Source of the DNA: Liolophura sinensis
Taxonomy: Eukaryota; Mollusca; Polyplacophora; Chitonida; Chitonidae
Assembly: GCF_032854445.1 (NCBI RefSeq)
Contig: NC_088300.1
Coordinates: 19,265,608-19,325,607, forward strand
Reading direction: 5' to 3'
DNA length: 60,000 nucleotides
Shown: positions 58,101 through 60,000 of the stretch, piece by piece
Position numbering within the stretch: the stretch's first letter is position 1
How the letters are laid out: each line of letters begins with the position of its first letter
Notes under the pieces: model-generated
Told to the model about the DNA's origin: nothing
The model's input: only the letters and a program-made list of their open reading frames with translations
The model's database searches: none
Position numbers and translations under genes: made by a program

Positions 58101-59506
58101 GCTTAGCCTCATGTATAGGATGAATAATTGTCTCACCTTGAGCTGACAGCTCCACTCTAACTTGCCCCACTTTGTCCTGTATAACACTGCTCAGCCTCAT
58201 GTACAGGATGAATGATTGTCTCACCTTGAGCTGACAGCCCCTCTCTAACTTGCCCCACTTTGTCCTGTATAACACTGCTTAGCCTCATGTACAGGATGAA
58301 GGATTGTCTCACCTTGAGCTGACAGCCCCACTCTAACTTGCCCCACTTTGTCCTGTATAACACTGCTTAGCCTCATGTATAGGATGAATGATTATCTCAC
58401 CTTGAGCTGACAGTCCCACTCTAACTTGCCCCACTTTGTCCTGTATAACACTGCTTAGCCTCATGTATAGGATGAATGATTGTCTCACCTTGAGCTGACA
58501 GCCCCTCTCTAACTTGCCCAACTTTGTCCTGTATAACACTGCTTAGCCTCATGTATAGGATGAATGATTGTCTCACCTTGAGCTGACAGTCCCACTCTAA
58601 CTTGCCCTACTTTGTCCTGTATAACACTGCTTAGCCTCATGTATAGGATGAACGATTGTCTCACCTTGAGCTGACAGCCCCACTCTAACTTGCCCAACTT
58701 TGTCGTGTATAACACTGCTTAGCCTCATGTACAGGATGAATGATTGTCTCACCTTGAGCTGACAGTCCGTCTCTAACTTGCCCCACTTTGTCCTGTATAA
58801 CACTGCTTAGCCTCATGTACAGGATGAATGATTGTCTCACCTTGAGCTGACTGCCCCACCCTAACTTGCCCAATTTTGTCCTGTATAGTGAGTGAATGAG
58901 TGAGTGCTTGGGGTTTAACGTCGTACTTAACAATTTTTCAGTCAAATGACGATGAAGGAATCCTTAGAGTGCATGTAATGTGCCTCCTTGATGCCTGACA
59001 GACTTCCAATTCTCTTTTATCTAGTGCTGCTTCACTAAGACGCCTTACTGAGGGCAAGTAAGCCACCCCGCCCGAGTCTGATAAGGGTCAACCAGTCATT
59101 GCACTATCCTCATGCTGAATGCCATGCAAGGACGCTACAACTTCCTCTTCTAAGGTCTTAGGTGGAGCCCAACCCAGGATTGACCCTAGATCTATCGCTT
59201 ACGAAGTGGACGTTCTACCAACTGTGATCCTGTATAACCAAACATACAGGATGTTTTACCCCACATACAAGATGAATGATTATCTCACCTTGAGCTGACT
59301 GCCCCACTCTAACTTGCCCTACTTTGTCCTGTATAACACAGTTTTACCCCACATACAGGACAGATGATTATCTCACCTTGAGCTGACTGCCCCACTCTAA
59401 CTTGTCCCACTTTATCCTGTATTATACTGCTTACAGTCTCTGTCAGTACAGGTGAGAATCCAGCATGGAGCCCATTCAGGAAGAAACTGATACTGCGATC
59501 ATAGAC
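4102..59506 (-). CDS. USH2A: Usherin (USH2A) orthologue, spanning entry; 3' complete, 5' end outside window
   Basis: Usherin is a giant single-pass membrane protein. In vertebrates it forms links at the photoreceptor periciliary membrane and hair-cell ankle region with ADGRV1, whirlin and PDZD7 (established there; the role in this animal is unknown). The domain order seen here is LamG-like, laminin NT, EGF-Lam, FN3, LamG x2, FN3, Cys-rich, FN3, TM and PDZ ligand, which matches usherin and no other family I know. I placed 66 exons with GT-AG borders and consistent phases; the domain entries list their coordinates. They total about 15.1 kb, or about 5,040 codons, against roughly 5,200 residues in human usherin, so only about the first 250-300 residues should be missing. 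Four homopolymer indels break the frame (13916-13920, 14056-14059, 17294-17297, 24113-24116). Introns not listed separately contain AT-rich sequence in which I see nothing. Confidence 0.95.
4229..4381. repeat. 76-bp direct tandem duplication in the last USH2A intron
   Basis: The block tacaaaagtgttaaaccata...cacagaacaggtgtta occurs at about 4231 and again at 4307 with one or two mismatches. It lies between the exons at 5058-5258 and 4102-4185 and contains no exon sequence. Confidence 0.85.
4695..4850 (+). mobile_element. Degenerate SINE-like fragment
   Basis: GATTAATTGGTAGTTTATGCC ATACATATACTCAAGAATATTTGAC, then CAGCATTATGGTTAGCAGAAACC and CCCATGACCATCTGCAGCTAGGCTGCTGGC follow the layout of the element at 27655 with many changes. 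Other short heads of this family occur at about 36330-36420 and 38417-38490. Confidence 0.45.
5058..5258 (-). CDS. USH2A: USH2A cytoplasmic tail exon
   Basis: 67 codons, phase 0 at both ends. It codes a mostly acidic, disordered-looking tail: [40 protein letters not shown] and [21 protein letters not shown] and the acidic clusters may be sorting or adaptor contacts, but this is speculative. Being symmetric, the exon could be skipped in frame, which would shorten the tail while keeping the PDZ ligand. Confidence 0.92.
5727..5971 (-). CDS. USH2A: USH2A transmembrane exon
   Basis: After a short linker ([20 protein letters not shown]) comes one hydrophobic helix, [20 protein letters not shown], followed at once by the positive stop-transfer residues [16 protein letters not shown]. 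This makes a type I single-pass protein. The PYVRERLPL block matches, from memory, the PYIRERPPL segment just inside the membrane in human usherin. The exon ends VVAD at GAT|GTAAGT. Confidence 0.95.
5972..7143 (-). other. USH2A intron, 1.17 kb, nothing recognised
   Basis: AT-rich, with several A and T homopolymers. No open frame, repeat array or element that I can support. Confidence 0.6.
7144..10604 (-). CDS. USH2A: USH2A membrane-proximal FN3 domains, six exons
   Basis: Exons 10402-10604, 9976-10071, 9229-9479, 8445-8665, 7589-7768 and 7144-7233. They read [54 protein letters not shown] with [32 protein letters not shown]; and a less typical final domain with [19 protein letters not shown] and [15 protein letters not shown]. 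The final domain lacks the PNG turn, as expected for a divergent juxtamembrane FN3. The last exon runs into a linker rich in T, P and G before the membrane helix. Confidence 0.9.
11100..14118 (-). CDS. USH2A: USH2A giant FN3 exon, 3.0 kb, about ten FN3 domains
   Basis: One uninterrupted exon from an acceptor CCTGTCCAG at about 14119-14127 to ACACAG|GTAGGT. It codes about 1,006 residues with regularly spaced W-(S/E/T)-x-P-x-x-PNG, L-P-(Y/F)TxY and AC-x-x-GC motifs; compare [28 protein letters not shown] and [14 protein letters not shown]. Two single-base losses break the 5' part. At 14056-14059 (minus CCCC) an added C gives [14 protein letters not shown]. At 13916-13920 (minus TTTTT) an added T gives [13 protein letters not shown]. 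With both, the length becomes 3,021 nt and fits the flanking phases. A loop in one domain holds RRRKR (12529-12543). Domains elsewhere in the gene are spread over two exons each, so this exon stands out. Confidence 0.9.
14787..16983 (-). CDS. USH2A: USH2A FN3 exons between the Cys-rich region and the giant exon
   Basis: Exons 16786-16983, 16227-16381, 15581-15773 and 14787-14894. They read [20 protein letters not shown] with [52 protein letters not shown]; and [19 protein letters not shown] ending ARPQG. Together they form about two FN3 domains, each cut between the PNG turn and the E strand or after the GC motif. All borders are GT-AG and in phase. Confidence 0.9.
17217..20375 (-). CDS. USH2A: USH2A cysteine-rich (CC-pair) region, six exons
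   Basis: Exons 20276-20375, 19730-19878, 19117-19247, 18228-18415, 17686-17836 and 17217-17427. They code repeated CC-containing modules of about 20-25 residues: [46 protein letters not shown]...[27 protein letters not shown] and [11 protein letters not shown]. From memory, human usherin has a similar cysteine-rich insert between FN3 domains. Exon 17217-17427 starts [20 protein letters not shown] and continues to CTRQC, then its frame breaks at a run of four C (minus strand, 17294-17297). Removing one base restores [15 protein letters not shown] and the exit phase. The function of these modules is not known to me; disulphide-rich spacer is an inference. Confidence 0.85.
20755..34417 (-). CDS. 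USH2A: USH2A long FN3 series, 20 exons
   Basis: Exons 34337-34417, 33957-34142, 32924-33037, 32492-32661, 30926-31055, 30239-30426, 29900-30047, 29281-29601, 28544-28723, 27453-27603, 26869-27008, 26312-26448, 25981-26116, 25398-25694, 24711-24929, 24038-24230, 23179-23424, 22164-22376, 21401-21603 and 20755-20963. They code about ten FN3 domains in tandem with W-x-x-P-x-x-PNG and L-P-(Y/F)T-x-Y motifs and the ACT-x-x-GC cysteine pair typical of usherin FN3. Exons usually split each domain in two. Exon 24038-24230 has one extra base in a run of four (24113-24116): TGG GAG GTG CCA, giving WEVPLYPNG, is expected. Exon 32492-32661 seeds the 104-bp array. Confidence 0.9.
21795..22022 (+). mobile_element. 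SINE-like element, related family
   Basis: TATTTGTTTATTGTTTAATG ...GTACTCAAGAGTTTGTCACTT, GTTTATGGGTGGAGGAGAACAGAGTAAACC, CCTTCGCCAAGTACCTG and a tail ACTAACCATCTGAGCCAGTG AGGCCCC. It shares the head and tail layout of the element at 27655 but differs in the middle. Confidence 0.6.
22880..22955. repeat. Short tandem repeat of about 20 bp, four copies
   Basis: TTTTTTATGATTTACCTG occurs four times with variable T runs, in the intron between exons 23179-23424 and 22164-22376. Confidence 0.7.
27655..27914 (+). mobile_element. SINE-like element, tRNA-related, near full length
   Basis: Head TTTGATTGACGTTTTATACC...CAAGAATATTTCACTTATAC, middle GGTGGGAGGAAACCGGGCAG AGCCCGGGGGAAGCCCATGACC, tail TGGACTTGAACTCACAGCGA ...GCGCTAACCAGCTTAGCCAC. 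The last part resembles a tRNA D-arm/anticodon remnant read in reverse. It lies in the intron between exons 28544-28723 and 27453-27603. Family assignment is from memory. Confidence 0.65.
31213..31330 (+). mobile_element. 5' fragment of the same SINE-like family
   Basis: TTGATTGGTGTTTTACGCCG...CTCAAGATTATTTCAATTAC, then GGTGGTAGGAAAGTGAACAGAGCCC and ACTCACAACCATC match the first half of the element at 27655-27914. It stops short of the tail. Confidence 0.6.
31610..31828 (-). mobile_element. SINE-like element of the same family, inverted
   Basis: Read on the minus strand it starts TTGTTTATTTGATTGGTGTT TTACGCC...CAAGAATACATGTATTTCACTTATGC and ends ...GTCATTGTGCCATGCTGGCG TGCTCAGCCACAGAG. The tail (GAGCCACGG-like) corresponds to that at 27900. 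Confidence 0.6.
31964..32587 (-). repeat. USH2A: 104-bp tandem repeat, six copies, made of a USH2A exon tail plus its 5' splice site
   Basis: The motif gatcttacctgtagg recurs at 31964, 32068, 32172, 32276, 32380 and 32484, exactly 104 bases apart. The copy at 32484 is the real border of exon 32492-32661. Each unit has about 60 bases of exon (ATGAACTCTGCAGAGGTGTA ... TTTAATGTCACAG) ending CTACAG|GTAAGATC and about 44 bases of intron. Units three and four share private changes, which suggests a two-unit duplication. Extending the exon through the intron meets TGA after about 14 codons. Confidence 0.95.
33320..33600 (+). mobile_element. Diverged copy of the element at 58888-59227
   Basis: TATGTATGGGTGTCTGCTTG GGATTTATTGTCATACTTAACAATTTTTCAGTCATATGA matches the head of the insertion in the 88-bp array. 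The middle and tail are diverged. A separate fragment with the other SINE head (CTGGTGTTTGAATACTGTAC TCAAGAATAG) lies just before, at about 33125-33200. Confidence 0.5.
34448..34850. repeat. 46-bp tandem repeat, about six copies plus a diverged edge
   Basis: GACCTATCAACACACAAAAA recurs at 34595, 34641, 34687 and on, 46 bases apart, with CATCAGTAAAATGCAAACA between. The left part (34448-34590) holds a related unit with CATCATCATGCCCATCAATTT. It lies in an intron and contains no exon sequence. Confidence 0.85.
35172..36072 (-). CDS. USH2A: USH2A second LamG domain and start of the next FN3, two exons
   Basis: Exon 35647-36072 (426 nt) reads [36 protein letters not shown], then [20 protein letters not shown] and [13 protein letters not shown], an almost complete LamG. 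Exon 35172-35378 opens with [15 protein letters not shown], the closing LamG motif, and ends DSGLQPYT-E, which joins [12 protein letters not shown] of the next FN3 exon at 34337-34417. The fusion of the LamG end to FN3 strand E inside one exon is visible directly. Confidence 0.92.
36491..39618 (-). CDS. USH2A: USH2A first LamG domain, five exons with a duplicated pair
   Basis: Exons 39487-39618, 38844-38972, 37735-37860, 37237-37361 and 36491-36668. The first reads [20 protein letters not shown] and ends RFVFDPQ. The middle two are alternative versions of one segment (separate entries). The fourth carries [15 protein letters not shown] and the last carries the LamG closing motif [11 protein letters not shown] and ENxx-GCP-like cysteine. 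A single LamG needs only one of the two middle exons. LamG domains bind matrix ligands; specific partners cannot be read from sequence. Confidence 0.9.
37735..37860 (-). CDS. USH2A: USH2A LamG exon, copy A of a tandem pair
   Basis: 126 nt, split 2 + 123 + 1. It codes [20 protein letters not shown], then [20 protein letters not shown] and FSG. The acceptor follows a long CT-rich tract (ACCCCTCCTGTAG) and the donor is CTCAG|GTTTGG. Its nine-residue core NDGKWHHLI matches the usual LamG DGxWHxV motif. It is homologous to the exon at 38844-38972 and one codon shorter. Confidence 0.8.
38844..38972 (-). CDS. USH2A: USH2A LamG exon, copy B of a tandem pair
   Basis: 129 nt, split 2 + 126 + 1. It codes [20 protein letters not shown], then [20 protein letters not shown] and TLSG. 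The acceptor is CATGTCTGTAG and the donor CTCAG|GTTTGAG. It corresponds strand for strand to copy A at 37735-37860 (DGxWHxL-A-R....G..L.DNT.SG), uses the same phase and fits equally between 39487-39618 and 37237-37361. Confidence 0.8.
39041..39236. repeat. 64-bp tandem repeat, three copies
   Basis: TACATGTATCTTATAATGAT begins at 39041, 39105 and 39169, each followed by AATGGGCCATAATTTGATATT. Copies are nearly identical, so the expansion is recent. It lies in the intron between exons 39487-39618 and 38844-38972. Confidence 0.9.
39707..39838. mobile_element. Short foldback (MITE-like) element
   Basis: Starts GGCCAGTTTCATGAAGTTTAA and ends GTTTCATGAAACTGACCCCAG, so the ends are inverted repeats (CAGTTTCATGAA), enclosing about 100 bases. 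It lies in the intron between exons 40295-40522 and 39487-39618. Confidence 0.5.
40295..45394 (-). CDS. USH2A: USH2A first FN3 group, eight exons including a candidate microexon
   Basis: Exons 45245-45394, 44998-45006 (9 nt, candidate), 44191-44531, 43497-43644, 42482-42748, 41850-42025, 40969-41113 and 40295-40522. They code about four to five FN3 domains with the usual marks: [16 protein letters not shown] in the B-C region and [16 protein letters not shown] or [15 protein letters not shown] in the E-F region. This matches the four FN3 domains between EGF and LamG in human usherin. Most borders have the 1-nt/2-nt split glycine or alanine typical of this gene. The last exon ends NVGFT-G and joins IQFSFRTF of the first LamG. 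Confidence 0.9.
44998..45006 (-). CDS. USH2A: Candidate 9-nt USH2A microexon
   Basis: Minus strand: TTTCCCTTTCAG, then AATCCAGAG, then GTGAGACAG. The acceptor has a strong pyrimidine tract and the donor is near consensus. The preceding exon (45245-45394) ends with one base (G) and the following one (44191-44531) starts with two (TG). Inclusion gives N-E-S-R-V-FHND; skipping gives N-V-FHND. Both keep frame. It would add three residues to an FN3 loop just before GLTPFTQY. Basis: splice motifs and phase only. Confidence 0.5.
45823..50195 (-). CDS. USH2A: USH2A laminin-type EGF repeats, six exons
   Basis: Exons 50102-50195, 49548-49874, 48545-48740, 47592-48251, 46329-46521 and 45823-45986. They code back-to-back eight-cysteine modules of the form C-x-C-(D/N)P-G-C-G-C-C-(K)-G-x-x-C-D-C, for example [20 protein letters not shown] and [12 protein letters not shown] count about ten, as in usherin. 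The 660-nt exon alone carries about four complete repeats. Exon 49548-49874 is phase 0 at both ends (109 codons) and could be skipped without a frameshift, though that would remove two partial modules. The last exon ends NNPYGCSK and joins the first FN3 domain. The role is a rigid disulphide-bonded rod. Confidence 0.92.
46522..47591 (-). other. USH2A intron, 1.07 kb, nothing recognised
   Basis: Between EGF exons 47592-48251 and 46329-46521. An AT-rich stretch near 46600-46650 and a C/T-rich stretch near 46780-46800 are the only features; short ORFs here look random. Confidence 0.55.
48857..49300. repeat. 38-bp tandem repeat, about eleven copies
   Basis: ATTCTGATGACCCATTTGTT with AGCTCATTTCATCATAAT recurs every 38 bases from 48861, degenerating to the right. 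It lies in the intron between EGF exons 49548-49874 and 48545-48740. Confidence 0.85.
50438..50705. repeat. 52-bp tandem repeat, about five copies
   Basis: CTTCAGCTATTAGGACACRCC plus ATTTAAACTGTTCCTGGTTC and ACTTGCATAC recur every 52 bases. It lies in the intron between exons 50993-51211 and 50102-50195. It is not derived from a neighbouring exon as far as I can see. Confidence 0.85.
50993..53200 (-). CDS. USH2A: USH2A laminin N-terminal domain, three exons
   Basis: Exons 52930-53200, 51973-52160 and 50993-51211. The first contains [20 protein letters not shown], then an NxxG...[14 protein letters not shown] block and SIWISR, followed by the DLGDVFQ strand that usually precedes a V-Y-V-x-L strand in laminin NT domains; [10 protein letters not shown] follows in the next exon. 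The second ends NCLQFG and the third ends ELIISA, joining [11 protein letters not shown] of the first EGF repeat. Laminin NT domains mediate extracellular network contacts; in usherin the domain is distal from the membrane. Putative N-glycosylation sites (NASS, NMTN, NITF, NVTE) are visible. Confidence 0.9.
51607..51778. mobile_element. Possible foldback (MITE-like) element
   Basis: CTGGGGCTTGTTAAAAAGTG CATTAGAGC near the left end and GCTTTCAATTCACTTTTGAA CAGCTGGGGCC near the right are imperfect inverted repeats. It lies in the intron between exons 51973-52160 and 50993-51211. The borders are approximate. Confidence 0.4.
52238..52640 (+). mobile_element. SINE-like element and flanking remnant
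   Basis: Head TTTTGACTGGTGTTTAATGT CGTACTCAAGAAACTTTCACTTCCAC, later GGATTGAACTCACACCTGAT and a tail CTTAGTCACTCTCAGTGACACGC. It occupies much of the intron between exons 52930-53200 and 51973-52160. An AT-alternating tract (about 52650-52716) follows. Confidence 0.5.
53559..53622 (-). CDS. USH2A: USH2A exon: closing strand of the N-terminal LamG-like domain
   Basis: 64 nt, read as 2 + 60 + 2. It codes [20 protein letters not shown] and a split arginine completed by the exon at 52930-53200 (R-EIELIYSG). The acceptor is TCTCTAACAG and the donor AACAG|GTGAGT. It sits on the far side of the 88-bp array, so the intron before it is about 5.75 kb, by far the largest in the window. Confidence 0.85.
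53823..59424 (-). repeat. USH2A: 88-bp minisatellite, about 60 copies, made of a USH2A exon tail plus its 5' splice site
   Basis: The unit on the minus strand is about 59 bases matching the end of exon 59377-59506 (GTAAGCAG...ATACAGGA(C/T)AAAGTGGG... to CAGCTCAAG), then GTGAGA and about 29 bases of intron (CAATCATTCATCC...). The period is 88, with a few 87- and 89-bp units. The exon itself is the first copy in transcription order. About 5.25 kb of array at 88 bp gives about 60 copies, interrupted by the insertion at 58888-59227. Most units keep the GT; a few do not (for example CAAGATGAG near 55319). Edge units at both ends share a TTTTACCCCACATACAG variant rare in the middle, as expected if the interior was homogenised by unequal exchange. 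The many 68-residue ORFs across it are period artefacts. Confidence 0.93.
58888..59227 (+). mobile_element. 340-bp SINE-like insertion inside the 88-bp array, with 9-bp target duplication
   Basis: Begins GTGAGTGAATGAGTGAGTGC TTGGGGTTTAACGTCGTAC (5' head of a repeat I associate with bivalve genomes) and ends CGTTCTACCAACTGTGA. The array word TCCTGTATA occurs on both sides (58879-58887 and 59228-59236), a 9-bp direct duplication. A related copy lies at about 33320-33600. The orientation is inferred from the conserved head. No coding capacity. Confidence 0.7.
59377..59506 (-). CDS. USH2A: USH2A exon: end of the N-terminal LamG-like domain (first USH2A exon in window)
   Basis: The acceptor is ATTGTTTCAG at about 59507-59516. 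The exon starts in phase 0 and reads [19 protein letters not shown], then [20 protein letters not shown] and QSAQ, ending one base into a codon at CAAG|GTGAGA. Joined to 53559-53622 it gives [23 protein letters not shown], the last strands of a LamG/pentraxin-like fold. An internal GTAAGC after ACT (59435-59430) looks like a donor, but using it would break phase with the next exon. The exon's last ~59 bases plus ~29 intron bases are the unit of the 88-bp array. Upstream exons, including the signal peptide, lie beyond 60000. Confidence 0.85.
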
Positions 59507-60000
59507 CTGAAACAATATGGGAAAGTTGAAAAAAATGGGATGTACAATCTGTTTCATGAAAAACCTGTACAAGACTTGAAAAACAAATAACGATGTCCCA
59601 CAAAGGGCTACAAAAGGGATAAGTGAGATACACAGATCTGTAATACTTTTACATAAATATCTTTAATAATTTAATAAATAATGCATGAAATAATAAAATA
59701 ATGTGCATGTACATGATTTCATGTTTCTATACAAAAAACTTCAAAAACTATGTTGCTGAGCTCGTACACTAACCTTTCTTTCAAAATCAGTATTAAAAGT
59801 AATACAAAAATAATGTGTTTCTGAACAGAACAAAAATATCTCAATCACAGTTCATTCCGACTTTCATAACATTTGGATTAGTAATATGTGTACCACTTTT
59901 TGCCCATTTATTGGTAATAAAGTGGTAACGTCTTTACATAACTACAGATCAGAGCAGTGAGCAAATACATCACTTCTACAGAATACACAATCTGAAGTTA
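59507..60000 (-). other. USH2A intron upstream of the first visible exon
   Basis: The sequence runs to the window edge without a recognisable exon. The phase at 59506 is 0, so the previous exon, outside the window, must end on a whole codon. Confidence 0.6.

Noticed and set aside
53823-59424. Sixty Dscam-like mutually exclusive 40-nt exons, since each unit has ATACAG before GACAAAG and CAAG|GTGAGA after
   Set aside because: The apparent acceptor has no pyrimidine tract. In the real exon the same ATACAG lies inside coding sequence (SIIQ-DKVGQ), and the unit begins upstream of it. The units are exon tails and not whole exons.
59430-59435. GTAAGC inside exon 59377-59506 as its real donor
   Set aside because: Using it ends the exon in phase 0, which does not fit the exon at 53559-53622 (needs one base). 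The frame continues openly to CAAG|GTGAGA, which does fit and completes the LamG strand.
54025-59572. Many 68- to 126-residue minus-strand ORFs across the 88-bp array as a repetitive protein
   Set aside because: They arise because 88 is not a multiple of three, so any ORF cycles through the frames until the TAG in frame three. All end in the same GQSGAS-stop. No start context or splice logic supports them.

Overview
The window is eukaryotic. It holds two convergent multi-exon genes with short exons bounded by GT-AG introns, AT-rich introns, several tRNA-related SINE-like elements and large minisatellites. The SINE-like elements (tttgattggtgtttta...ctcaagaatatttcactta and gagtgcttggggtttaacgtcgtacttaacaa types) are kinds I associate with bivalve genomes. 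A mollusc, probably a bivalve, is my best guess; the protein content only says invertebrate bilaterian.

Nearly the whole window (4102-59506, minus strand) is one gene, an usherin (USH2A) orthologue. I could assemble 66 exons (about 15.1 kb of coding sequence, about 5,040 codons) whose phases agree at every junction. In protein order they encode: the end of the N-terminal LamG-like domain, a laminin N-terminal domain, about ten laminin-EGF repeats, a first FN3 group, two LamG domains, a long FN3 series, a CC-pair cysteine-rich region, more FN3 (including one 3.0 kb exon with about ten domains), a transmembrane helix and a cytoplasmic tail ending in the class I PDZ ligand TDTHL-stop. The signal peptide and first exons lie beyond 60000.

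At the left edge, on the plus strand, are the last two coding exons (1-77 and 1481-1689) of a WD40 protein resembling DCAF4, a CUL4-DDB1 substrate receptor. The two genes meet tail to tail between about 1690 and 4101.

The most unusual feature is shared by both genes. Four tandem arrays are each built from the 3' end of a coding exon and lie directly downstream of it in the direction of transcription: 73 bp x 18 and about 110 bp x 9 (degenerate) in the DCAF4-like gene, 104 bp x 6 and 88 bp x about 60 in USH2A. In three of them every unit carries the exon tail plus its 5' splice site, so the authentic donor is followed by 17, 5 or about 59 near-identical decoys. In all three, use of any later donor would bring in an early stop.

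Other notable points: a tandem pair of same-phase LamG exons that look mutually exclusive, a candidate 9-nt microexon, a furin-like RRRKR in an FN3 loop, four single-base frame breaks in homopolymers (probably assembly errors), and a 340-bp SINE-like insertion with a 9-bp target duplication inside the 88-bp array.
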